NCBI GenBank assembly: GCA_045809945.1
Contig: JBJMWW010000144.1
Coordinates: forward strand, 1-16,864
DNA from: CADDYX01 sp045809945
Lineage (GTDB): Bacteria; Verrucomicrobiota; Verrucomicrobiia; Chthoniobacterales; UBA10450
Direction of reading: 5' to 3'
DNA length: 16,864 nt
How positions within the stretch are numbered: position 1 is the first letter of the stretch; each line of letters opens with the position of its first letter. Of the stretch, positions 7,464 through 14,546 are shown piece after piece. A program made the position numbers and the translations under genes. The notes under the pieces were generated by a model. It did not search any database. It was not told the origin of the DNA and saw only the letters and a list, made by a program, of their open reading frames with translations.

Positions 7464-7534
7464 GTCATGTCGAGCGTAAGCCGAGACATCCTCGTGTTTG
7501 CTGAACGGAGATTCCTCGACTCGCTCGGAATGAC
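7464..7534 (+). repeat. Dispersed palindromic repeat, full copy B (71 bp)
   Basis: It has the same orientation as copy A and nearly the same sequence, including the terminal GTCATGTCGAG and CTCGGAATGAC. It has lost one base near the right end and part of the internal stem (the right arm reads GTTTGCT rather than CTCGGCT). It ends 6 bp beyond the stop of the minus-strand membrane-protein gene. With copy A it brackets the S9 peptidase gene. Confidence 0.85.
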
Positions 7535-7540
7535 AAGAGC

Positions 7541-8104
7541 CTACTGCAGCTTCACGAACAGTGTCGTGATGTAGTTCACGAACACGATAGCGATGAACAG
7601 CGCGAGCGCTTTGTGGTACCACTCGTTCGCCGTCAGGATCGCGATCAAAGCGGTCGCGATGTAGACGATGTGGAAGGTGAGATTCCTCGGATCGGGCAGT
7701 GCATGATTAATTGTCAGGTCGCGCCCGATGCTGATGAACGTGAGGACGACAATGAGCGTGAAGAACCGCTTTCGCTGAGTGAAGTAATGCGCGCGCAGGT
7801 CGACCTCGCTGCCTCGTTCCACGTCCGGGTAAACAAGACCGCAGACGAGATAGAGGACGACCACTTGCGCGAGCAGGACGAGGAACTCTTCAAATTTCCA
7901 GACGTGTCGTTCCCGCAGCCCAAACATTGCCCACCACGTTTGCGCGCAAACGAGCAGCAGCGTGACTGACCAGAGCCTCACCGGCCAGTAGCTGCGCACG
8001 CGTTCCGCCACCATGATTCGCCGCCGAAATCCCTGCAGGATTTCAGTCATCGCGAGACCGATCACGACCGAGAGCAGGACCGACAAGTAGCTAAATTCAT
8101 CCAC
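7541..8104 (-). CDS. Uncharacterised multi-pass membrane protein, paralogue of the gene at 4074-4649
   Basis: The product has 187 residues with several hydrophobic helices (around 6-24, 43-62, 72-92, 114-128, 144-158, 167-184). The GTG at 8104 gives MDEFSYLSVL, matching the start of the paralogue; the next in-frame starts would cut the conserved N-terminus. By hand I count 33 identities over the first 93 ungapped positions with the protein at 4074. The RAHYF-x-x-R-x-RFF motif near 104-115 is also shared. Function is unknown; the conserved Trp, Tyr and His residues near helix ends suggest a shared structure or ligand, which is inference. It is divergent from ccsA, with 92 bp between the starts, and repeat copy B lies directly beyond its stop. 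Confidence 0.87.
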   Translation of the reverse strand: MDEFSYLSVLLSVVIGLAMTEILQGFRRRIMVAERVRSYWPVRLWSVTLLLVCAQTWWAMFGLRERHVWKFEEFLVLLAQVVVLYLVCGLVYPDVERGSEVDLRAHYFTQRKRFFTLIVVLTFISIGRDLTINHALPDPRNLTFHIVYIATALIAILTANEWYHKALALFIAIVFVNYITTLFVKLQ

Positions 8105-8196
8105 GCGAAGTGGACGGTAGCGAAACCTCGCGCGCAGTGTCCATCCGCATTGCCGATTGTGAATGGCGCGCGGGTCTCGTAGATTCCGCTCTTCTC

Positions 8197-9963
8197 ATGA
8201 AAGCTGCGTTTGCCGTTGCGTTCGTTGCTTTGCTCGTCACTGGCGTGCGCTCATTCGCCCAGCACGAGACCGGCGACACGAGCAAACTTGAGTTCAAACA
8301 ATTCGGTCAGCTCGCGATCCAGGACGGCGGCCGTCGCAAACCGATCGATACGTTTGCCCGCGAGACGCTGACGAAAGTCACCGGCCGATCGAGTTACACC
8401 GACAAAAATGGACGGCATTGGGGCGCGGATGATTTCCTGCTTTCCGCGCTGCTCGAGACACATGACTGGAAGAACGAACCGATGGTGCTCGTCTCGTTCG
8501 GTAAACTGAAGACCCAGCTGGGTCTGCCGGAGCAACAACGCCGTTTCTCGTTCTCGCAACTCGCCGGTCTCGGCGAATTGCATCGGATCGCGAATGAAGC
8601 ACACGCGAAAAAGGCGGCGGAGAAGGATCTGGATCGCGCGGAGAATGAAGCGCTCGCGGTCGGTGATCGTCTCGCGCTTTTGTCGCACGTGATGGACGGA
8701 AGCGCGCTGCTCATCGTGCCGGCAAAGAATGCGGGCGATGCGTGGCTCGTCCCTGATCCGAGCGCGACCGGCGAGATTTATAACGAGCAGCAGTTCGCGC
8801 CGACAATGCAGTCGCTCACGCAAATGATGCAGGCGTATCAGCGTGGCGATTCCTTCAACTTCAGTTCAGCCGCGCGGCAGACACGCGACAATCTGCGGGC
8901 GCTCAACCCGTCGGTTTACCCGACGGAATCGCAACTGAAGCTCGAGTACACCTACAATCACTTCGAAGGTTTCTACCGCGCAATCTGGCTCTACGGATTC
9001 GCGTTCGTTCTCCTTTTGGTTGCGCATTTCCGTGGAGGGACACGCTCTCTCGCGTCTTCGGCAAACGCGGACGACACGAAGATCGTTCCTTCAGCGCGCG
9101 GTCGCGTCTGGCGATGGGCCGGCGTGTCGCTTGCGATCCTCGGCATCGGCTTTCACGCCAGCGGGATTGCGATGCGCTGCATGATCGGCGGCCGCCCGCC
9201 GGTCACGAACATGTATGAGTCGATCATCTGGGTTTCGTTCGCGGTGACATTTTTCGGCATGATCTTCTTCGCGCGGTATCGCACGCCGGTTTACCTGCTC
9301 GCCGCGCTGCCGGTCACGTTGACGGCGTTGTTGCTCGTCTTTCAGATGCCGATCGCAATGCCATCGAGCATCGATCCGCTCGTCCCGGTGTTGCGCGATA
9401 ATTTCTGGCTTACGATTCACGTGCTTACGATCACGTTGAGCTACGCCGCTTTCGCGCTCGCGATGGGATTCGGTCACATTTTGCTGTCCCGTTACGCGCG
9501 CAATCCGCGTGAGACGCGCGCCGACGCGCCAATGCATTTCTGGCTTTATCGGGTGTTGCAGCTCGGCGTGCTGCTACTCGCCGCCGGCACAATTCTAGGC
9601 GGGGTGTGGGCGAATTATTCCTGGGGGCGTTTCTGGGGCTGGGATCCGAAAGAAACCTGGGCGCTGATCGCGTTGCTTTGTTACATCACCACGCTGCATG
9701 GACGACTTGCCGGGTGGTGGACGCAGTTCGGGCTCGTCGTCGCCAGCGTTGTCTGTTTTCTCGCGGTGTTGATGGCGTGGTATGGCGTGAACTTCGTGCT
9801 CGGCAAAGGTCTGCACAGTTATGGGTTCGGTATCGGCGGCGAGACCTACGTCGTGAGTTTTGTCATTGCCGATCTGCTTTTCGTCGCGTTCGCGGTGTGG
9901 CGTTATCGCTCCGCAAAAAGCACCGCGACCGCGCCCGTTGCGGCGGAGCATGTCGCGGCGTAA
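8197..9963 (+). CDS. ccsA: Cytochrome c biogenesis protein CcsA with a large extracytoplasmic N-terminal domain
   Basis: CcsA is the haem-handling membrane subunit of system II cytochrome c maturation. It moves haem across the membrane and presents it to apocytochromes. I use the ATG at 8197, which begins a signal anchor (MKAAFAVAFVALLVTG); the frame is open upstream to 8110 but those 29 residues look unlike protein. With 588 residues it is about twice a plain CcsA. Residues 28-260 are a soluble domain outside the membrane (QDGGRRKPIDTFARETL motif), then about eight helices follow. The tryptophan-rich haem motif WGRFWGWDPKETW is at 476-488. Candidate haem histidines are His408, His501 and His540, and NMYES is at 338-342. 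No ResB/Ccs1 gene is in the window; the N-terminal domain might stand in for part of it, which is inference. purD follows after 9 bp. Confidence 0.93.
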   Translation: MKAAFAVAFVALLVTGVRSFAQHETGDTSKLEFKQFGQLAIQDGGRRKPIDTFARETLTKVTGRSSYTDKNGRHWGADDFLLSALLETHDWKNEPMVLVSFGKLKTQLGLPEQQRRFSFSQLAGLGELHRIANEAHAKKAAEKDLDRAENEALAVGDRLALLSHVMDGSALLIVPAKNAGDAWLVPDPSATGEIYNEQQFAPTMQSLTQMMQAYQRGDSFNFSSAARQTRDNLRALNPSVYPTESQLKLEYTYNHFEGFYRAIWLYGFAFVLLLVAHFRGGTRSLASSANADDTKIVPSARGRVWRWAGVSLAILGIGFHASGIAMRCMIGGRPPVTNMYESIIWVSFAVTFFGMIFFARYRTPVYLLAALPVTLTALLLVFQMPIAMPSSIDPLVPVLRDNFWLTIHVLTITLSYAAFALAMGFGHILLSRYARNPRETRADAPMHFWLYRVLQLGVLLLAAGTILGGVWANYSWGRFWGWDPKETWALIALLCYITTLHGRLAGWWTQFGLVVASVVCFLAVLMAWYGVNFVLGKGLHSYGFGIGGETYVVSFVIADLLFVAFAVWRYRSAKSTATAPVAAEHVAA

Positions 9964-9972
9964 CAGCGCCGC

Positions 9973-11259
9973 GTGAAAGTTCTCGTCGTCGGCGGTGGTG
10001 GTCGCGAACACGCGCTGGCGTGGAAACTGAAGCAGTCGCCCGCAATTAACCGAATTTTTTGCGCGCCGGGAAATGCCGGAACGGAAGAGCTCGGCGACAA
10101 CGTGCCCATTCGCGCGAACGATTTGGCCGCGCTGCTGAAATTCGCGAAGCAGAACGCGATTAACTTAACTGTTGTCGGACCGGACGATCCGCTCGCTGCC
10201 GGCATCGTCGATCTTTTCGAAAGGGAAGGCCTGCGAATTTTCGGACCGCGCAAGTCGGCGGCGCAGCTCGAGTCGTCCAAAATTTTTGCCAAGCAGCTCA
10301 TGCAGCAGCAGGGGATTCCAACCGCCGCGGCCGGGACGTTCGACGACGCGGACGCAGCACGACATTTCTGCGAAAGCGCGCGGCTGCCGATCGTAATCAA
10401 GGCCGATGGATTGGCGCTCGGCAAAGGCGTCATCATCGCTTCGAGCCGCGAAGAGGCGCTCGAAGCGATCGAGGAGATGATGACCCGCGGGCGTTTCAGC
10501 GACGCTGGCCGCCGCATCGTGATTGAGGAGTTTCTCGCCGGCAGCGAATGCTCGGTCCATGCGCTGATCAGCGGTGGTCGCTTTCAGATGCTCGCTACGG
10601 CGCGCGATCACAAACGCGCCTTCGACGGCGACAAAGGTCCGAACACCGGCGGGATGGGCGCAATCAGCCCCGCTGACACGTGGAGCGACGAACTGCAATC
10701 GCACTTCGATCGCGCGGTGATGCGGCCGCTCTTAGCCGGCCTGACAAGTCGCGGAATCGATTTCCGGGGTCTGCTCTTTCCCGGCCTGATGATTAATCAA
10801 AGCGGCCCGCAGGTTCTGGAATTCAACTGTCGATTTGGTGATCCGGAGACACAGGCGATCCTGCCGAGACTCCGATCCGATCTGCTCGAGCTGATCGATG
10901 CGACAATTGACGGTGAACTCGATCGCGCAACCTCCGAATGGGACGATCGCGTGGCCGTTACGGTTGTGCTCGCGTCCGGCGGTTATCCGGAAAAATACGA
11001 AACCGGCCATGCGATCAGTGGGCTGGAAGAGGCGGCGAAGCTTTCGAATGTGCTCATTTTTCACGCGGGCACGCAGCGCAAGAACGGCCGTGTCGTTACG
11101 GCTGGAGGTCGCGTCCTTGCAGTGACCGCGCTCGGTGATTCGACGGAAGTGGCGCGCCGGCTTGCCTACGAAGCGGTGGAACGCATTTCATTCGAGAGCT
11201 GTCATTTTCGGCGCGATGTTGCCGCGTCGCGGGCACCGATTAACGTCGTGAGCGATTGA
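9973..11259 (+). CDS. purD: Phosphoribosylamine--glycine ligase
   Basis: PurD (GAR synthetase) joins glycine to 5-phosphoribosylamine using ATP, the second step of purine synthesis, in the cytoplasm. The product has 428 residues, the usual length. The N-terminal MKVLVVGGGGREHALAWKL is the classic PurD start and fixes the GTG at 9973. The ATP-grasp core follows, with VIKADGLALGKGV at 141-153, the signature GPNTGGMGA (222-230) and the metal-binding EFNCRFGDPETQ (283-294). The C-terminal domain carries SGGYPEKYETG (335-345). It starts 9 bp after ccsA and its TGA overlaps the ATG of the next gene (TGATG), so it is probably part of one transcript. No Shine-Dalgarno sequence is seen. Residues that matter for catalysis look intact. 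Confidence 0.98.
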   Translation: MKVLVVGGGGREHALAWKLKQSPAINRIFCAPGNAGTEELGDNVPIRANDLAALLKFAKQNAINLTVVGPDDPLAAGIVDLFEREGLRIFGPRKSAAQLESSKIFAKQLMQQQGIPTAAAGTFDDADAARHFCESARLPIVIKADGLALGKGVIIASSREEALEAIEEMMTRGRFSDAGRRIVIEEFLAGSECSVHALISGGRFQMLATARDHKRAFDGDKGPNTGGMGAISPADTWSDELQSHFDRAVMRPLLAGLTSRGIDFRGLLFPGLMINQSGPQVLEFNCRFGDPETQAILPRLRSDLLELIDATIDGELDRATSEWDDRVAVTVVLASGGYPEKYETGHAISGLEEAAKLSNVLIFHAGTQRKNGRVVTAGGRVLAVTALGDSTEVARRLAYEAVERISFESCHFRRDVAASRAPINVVSD

Positions 11260-12323
11260 TGCTGCGCCTCGTTCTTCTGCTTTTTCTAATCGGAGCCGCT
11301 GCGACGTTGAACGCGCAGACGCCGGCCGCATCGGCGACGCCGACGCCCACACCATCGCCAACGAGTCGCTCTTTGATCGATTCGCTGAGCACCGGCGATG
11401 TGCAGAAGGCGATCGATCTGCTCAAGACGAACTACATCAATCCCGATGCATTGAATGACGCCGAGATCGATCGCTCCAAGCTGGAAGGTCTGCTCACGCG
11501 GCTCGGTCGCGGCGCCGCGCTGACGTCCACCGCTGAAGCGAATGCACCAGCCGCGGGTTTCTACAGCGATGTCCTGAGTGGACGCGTCGCTTATCTGCGG
11601 CTCGGCGATATGACGCGACCGAACCTCGACGCCCTGGACAAAGCGTTAAGCGGTGACGGCGCGAAGAAAATCGATGCGGCAGTGATTGATTTGCGGGCGA
11701 GCACGTCATCCAACGATTTCGATACCGCCGCGGAGTTTGCGAAGCGTTTCTGCCCAAAAGGGAAAACGTTGTTCACCCTGCACAAAGTCGCGGCGCGTCA
11801 GGATCGGACGTTCACTTCGGATCGCGAGCCCTCATTTGGCGGATTGCTCATCGTGCTGGCGGACAGCGAGACGAGCGGCGCTGCGGAAGCGGTCGTTGCG
11901 GTGTTGCACGCAAATGCCAAAGCGCTCGTCGTCGGCGCGCCGACCGCGGGCCGGGCGGTGGAATATTCGGACTTCAAATTATCGAACGCGACAATTCTGC
12001 GCGTCGCAATCGGTGAAGCCGTGCTCCCCGGCGGTGCACGTATTTTTCCCGATGGGGTGAAACCAGACATCGCGGTGGACATGCCGCTGAATGAAAAACG
12101 CGATGTCTTCCAGCAGAGTCGCGACAAAGGAATGGCCCAGTTCGTTTTCGAAGCGGAGCGGCCACACATGAACGAGGCGGCGCTAATGGCCGGTCGGAAC
12201 CCGGAGATCGATGCGGCCGAAGGACGGCGAGGGCGTGGCAACGAAAAGCCACCGTTGCGCGATCCGGTCGTGCAGCGCGCGCTCGACGTAGTGACATCGA
12301 TCGGCGTTTACCGGAGCCGTTAG
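11259..12323 (+). CDS. Exported S41 (C-terminal processing) peptidase-like protein, probably without classical catalytic residues
   Basis: The product has 354 residues. The ATG at 11259 overlaps the purD stop by one base; a TTG one codon earlier is also possible. Residues 1-20 are a signal peptide ending at LNAQ, then a Pro/Thr-rich linker to 35 and a helical region to about 90. From 108 the S41 core is recognisable: GRVAYLRLGDM, the VIDLRAS strand (142-148), GGLLIVLAD (194-202), ALVVGAPTAGRA (222-233) and GARIFPDGVKPDI (259-271). No PDZ domain is seen. Aligned on Glu210 with CtpA/Prc, the nucleophile serine position is Gly207 and the lysine position is Arg232; Ser206 is adjacent. Peptide binding or an altered mechanism is therefore more likely than ordinary proteolysis. 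It sits between purD and rnc. The family call is good; the activity is uncertain. Confidence 0.8.
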   Translation: MLRLVLLLFLIGAAATLNAQTPAASATPTPTPSPTSRSLIDSLSTGDVQKAIDLLKTNYINPDALNDAEIDRSKLEGLLTRLGRGAALTSTAEANAPAAGFYSDVLSGRVAYLRLGDMTRPNLDALDKALSGDGAKKIDAAVIDLRASTSSNDFDTAAEFAKRFCPKGKTLFTLHKVAARQDRTFTSDREPSFGGLLIVLADSETSGAAEAVVAVLHANAKALVVGAPTAGRAVEYSDFKLSNATILRVAIGEAVLPGGARIFPDGVKPDIAVDMPLNEKRDVFQQSRDKGMAQFVFEAERPHMNEAALMAGRNPEIDAAEGRRGRGNEKPPLRDPVVQRALDVVTSIGVYRSR

Positions 12324-12327
12324 ATCC

Positions 12328-13080
12328 GTGGACGAAAAACGAAGCGCGCGAACCGATCGGACGGAGGTGACAGCGCTTCAGGAACGCATCGGCTACCAGT
12401 TTCGCGATCCACTTTTGCTTGAGGAAGCGCTGACTCATCCGAGTCTCGGTCACGAAACGCAGCGGCGGCATTTCGATAATCAGCGCCTCGAATTCCTCGG
12501 CGATGCCGTGCTCCAGCTCGTCATCACCGAACAGCTCTTCGGGCAATTCGCCGGTGAGGCGGAAGGTCAACTGACGAAACTCCGTTCGCGGCTCGTCTCG
12601 CGCGATGCGCTGAGACGACACGCCATCGCGCTCGAGCTCGGCGGGTTTCTGATGCTCGGTCGCGGTGAAGAAGCGAGCGGCGGCCGGCAGCGCAGCTCAA
12701 CCCTGGCGGACGCATTCGAGGCCTTGATCGGCGCGATCTATCTCGACAGCGATCTGGAGACGGCACGTCAGTTTATTTTGCAACAGGCTGCGGCCGAGCT
12801 CGAGCAGATCAAGCGACAGCCGACCGACGTCAACCCGAAGGGACAGTTGCAGGAGCTGCTCCAGGCGATTTCGCCGAGCAGTCCCGTTTACGAAGTCGTA
12901 GCGCAGAGCGGACCGGAACACGCGAAGCATTTCGTGGTGCGCGCAGTGTGGGAGGGAATGTCGTTAGGCGAAGGCAGCGGCCGCAGCAAAAAGGAAGCGG
13001 AAACCGCGGCGGCTGCCGAGGCAATGCAGCAGCAGCGCTGGAAAAAGCGCTCCGACGAAATAGCTGCTTCAGCCGACTAA
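12328..13080 (+). CDS. rnc: Ribonuclease III
   Basis: RNase III cuts double-stranded RNA and processes rRNA precursors in the cytoplasm. The product has 250 residues, slightly longer than many because of a charged N-terminus (about 15 residues) and a short tail. The catalytic domain spans about 15-158 and carries the signature NQRLEFLGDAVL (51-62), with Glu55 and Asp59, and LADAFEALIGAIYLD (126-140), with Asp128 and Glu131. The position of E. coli Glu38 is Gln52. The double-stranded RNA-binding domain is at about 169-235 (NPKGQLQELLQ, then GRSKKEAETAAAAEAM). The GTG at 12328 is 4 bp after the previous stop; a later GTG (VTALQERIG) at 12367 is an alternative. Its stop overlaps the thiD stop on the other strand by four bases. 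Confidence 0.97.
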   Translation: MDEKRSARTDRTEVTALQERIGYQFRDPLLLEEALTHPSLGHETQRRHFDNQRLEFLGDAVLQLVITEQLFGQFAGEAEGQLTKLRSRLVSRDALRRHAIALELGGFLMLGRGEEASGGRQRSSTLADAFEALIGAIYLDSDLETARQFILQQAAAELEQIKRQPTDVNPKGQLQELLQAISPSSPVYEVVAQSGPEHAKHFVVRAVWEGMSLGEGSGRSKKEAETAAAAEAMQQQRWKKRSDEIAASAD

Positions 13081-13874
13081 TCCGGCGTGTGGTTCAACGC
13101 GTCGATCGGCTCGCGGCCTTCGGCATTCCACCGGAAGTGATTCGCGATTGCGGATGAAACATAGGCTTTCGCGCGCTGGATGGCGTCCACCAGTGAGAGG
13201 CCACTGGCCAGATTCGCGGTGATCGCCGCGGAATAAGTGCAGCCCGTCCCGTGTGTTGCCACGCCGCGTGTGAACGGCGCGGAAAACTCGAACACATCCA
13301 GTTGCGAGAAAAGCAGATCGCTCGCGCTTTCCCCACTCAGATGTCCGCCTTTGATCAATACCGGGACGCCGTACCTGTTCGTCAGGTGTGCACCGCCGGC
13401 GCGCATCGTTGTTTCGTCGTCGATCGGTGTTCCGCTGAGCCGTTCTGCTTCATCGAGGTTCGGCGTGATGAGAGCGGCGAGTGGAAACAGTTCGCGTTCA
13501 TACGACTCGATCGCCTCAGGCCGGAGCAACAAATCGCCTGTGGTTGCGATCATGACCGGATCAATCACAACCGGTAAACCTGTGGGTCGAAGCGCCGCGG
13601 CCACTTCGTGCACGACTTCGGCCGAATGGAGCAGGCCTGTTTTCACCGCCGCAATCGGAAGATTCCTGAGCAGAACTTCGATTTGCTCGCGCACAGCCTG
13701 CGCCGGAACTGGATGGATGCCGACCACGCGGCGAGGTGTTTCCGCCACCACGCACGTGACTGCGCAAACACCGTAAACGCCGCATGCGGCAAATGTTTTG
13801 AGGTCGGCCTGAATGCCGGCGCCAGCGCTGCTGTCGGAGCCGGCGATCGTCAGCGCGACAGGCGGAGCCTTCAT
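13077..13874 (-). CDS. thiD: Hydroxymethylpyrimidine/phosphomethylpyrimidine kinase
   Basis: ThiD phosphorylates HMP and HMP-phosphate to the pyrophosphate in thiamine synthesis, in the cytoplasm. The product has 265 residues from the ATG at 13874 (MKAPPVALTIAGSDSSAG). An ATG at 13907 would add 11 unconserved residues and cannot be excluded. Ribokinase-fold signatures are intact: GSDSSAGAGIQAD (12-24), AVKTGLL (76-82), VIDPVM (103-108), ITPNLDEAE (136-144) and HGTGCTYSAAI (208-218), with the anion-hole GTGC. It converges on rnc with a four-base overlap of stops (CTAA at 13077-13080). The ferredoxin gene ends 67 bp upstream on the same strand. I see no TPP riboswitch in the short upstream stretch. 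Confidence 0.97.
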   Translation of the reverse strand: MKAPPVALTIAGSDSSAGAGIQADLKTFAACGVYGVCAVTCVVAETPRRVVGIHPVPAQAVREQIEVLLRNLPIAAVKTGLLHSAEVVHEVAAALRPTGLPVVIDPVMIATTGDLLLRPEAIESYERELFPLAALITPNLDEAERLSGTPIDDETTMRAGGAHLTNRYGVPVLIKGGHLSGESASDLLFSQLDVFEFSAPFTRGVATHGTGCTYSAAITANLASGLSLVDAIQRAKAYVSSAIANHFRWNAEGREPIDALNHTPD

Positions 13875-13922
13875 GCCGCTGGAGCGCGCTGCTCGGTCAG
13901 CGCCCATGTTTCATGGCAACGA

Positions 13923-13935
13923 GGAGCGTTGCTCC
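13923..13935 (-). terminator. Weak stem-loop after the ferredoxin gene
   Basis: A 5-bp GC-rich stem (GGAGC pairing with GCTCC around a 3-base loop) starts 6 bp past the ferredoxin stop on the minus strand. No clear T-run follows, so intrinsic termination is doubtful. Confidence 0.25.
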
Positions 13936-13941
13936 CCTTAA

Positions 13942-14175
13942 CTAGCCGCCGTCGCTGCCGATCGCTTCAACCGGGCAGCCTTCCTTTGCCTCATTGCAAA
14001 GCGCCTCTTCCTCAGGCGACTCAGGCTGTTTGTAGACGAACGAATGGCCGCCATCGTCGTTGCGCTTGAAATTTGCCGGCGCAGTTTCGCGGCAGAGGTC
14101 GCAGTCGATGCACTGATCGTCGACGTAGAATTTCCCATCAATGTTCTCGGGATATTTATTTGCGGCGTCGGCCAT
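13942..14175 (-). CDS. Small 4Fe-4S ferredoxin
   Basis: The product has 77 residues and is a single-cluster ferredoxin, a cytoplasmic electron carrier. Cys22, Cys25 and Cys28 (CIDCDLC) with Cys67 in GCPVEAIG form the cluster motif. Cys60 (EEALCNEA) is an extra cysteine typical of the monocluster type, where a disulfide or spare ligand replaces the second cluster. The strongly acidic composition fits a ferredoxin. The ATG at 14175 is the natural start. The region just before it is pyrimidine-rich on the coding strand, with no Shine-Dalgarno sequence. It is divergent from the small membrane-protein/TSUP/USP operon (128 bp between starts), and thiD lies downstream on the same strand. No reductase partner is visible. 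Confidence 0.95.
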   Translation of the reverse strand: MADAANKYPENIDGKFYVDDQCIDCDLCRETAPANFKRNDDGGHSFVYKQPESPEEEALCNEAKEGCPVEAIGSDGG

Positions 14176-14294
14176 AAAATTGAGAGGGGAAGGTTAGAAA
14201 AATATCAAAGGCGCGCAATCGATAATTGACCGGCCGGCATAATGCGCGCAACCGGCGCCATGCCGAACAGCGAAGCAGTGATGTGCCAAACCGT

Positions 14295-14299
14295 GGAGG
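14295..14299 (+). promoter_or_regulatory. Shine-Dalgarno sequence GGAGG
   Basis: GGAGG lies 4 bp before the ATG at 14304. It decides this start over the upstream in-frame start at 14226, and it is the only strong ribosome-binding site I find in the window. Confidence 0.75.
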
Positions 14300-14303
14300 C
14301 GTT

Positions 14304-14546
14304 ATGAAAAGGGAAGCGTCGAAGACATTCCGCGCATTTTTGATCGAGCTGCCGGTCTACGCCGCTCTTGTCATCATTTACTTCTTCCTTGTTCTTCATT
14401 TTCTCGGCGGCTGGCTCGGCACACTCTTCGCGCATCATCACGTCCTCTATGCGATTGTCGCGCTGCTCCTCCTCATCGGCCAGGCGCTCCTCCTCGATGC
14501 CCTGACGTCTCTGTTGCTCGCCCTCGTCCGGCGCCGCCCAAGATGA
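14304..14546 (+). CDS. Small two-helix membrane protein
   Basis: The product has 80 residues. The start at 14304 is set by the GGAGG just upstream. The layout is a basic N-terminus (MKREASKTFR), a first transmembrane helix at about 13-36, a short loop with three histidines (AHHHV, 43-47), a second helix at about 48-74 and an arginine-rich tail (RRRPR). Both ends are basic, so both probably face the cytoplasm. Its TGA overlaps the ATG of the TSUP permease (ATGA), which implies translational coupling and a shared job. I do not recognise the family. An accessory subunit or stabiliser of the permease is inference from context. The histidine cluster might bind metal, but nothing shows this directly. 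Confidence 0.8.
   Translation: MKREASKTFRAFLIELPVYAALVIIYFFLVLHFLGGWLGTLFAHHHVLYAIVALLLLIGQALLLDALTSLLLALVRRRPR

Noticed and set aside
9903..10517. Minus-strand frame of 204 codons with Ser/Ala-rich sequence
   Set aside because: It is antisense to purD, which has all its family signatures.
12478..12513. Gln52 in RNase III where E. coli has Glu38
   Set aside because: I recall NQRLEFLGD in RNase III of other bacteria such as alphaproteobacteria, and the other catalytic acidic residues are present, so it is not unusual.
14226..14243. TTGACC followed by CATAAT as a sigma-70 promoter for the TSUP operon
   Set aside because: The spacer is only 6 bp, far from the required ~17.
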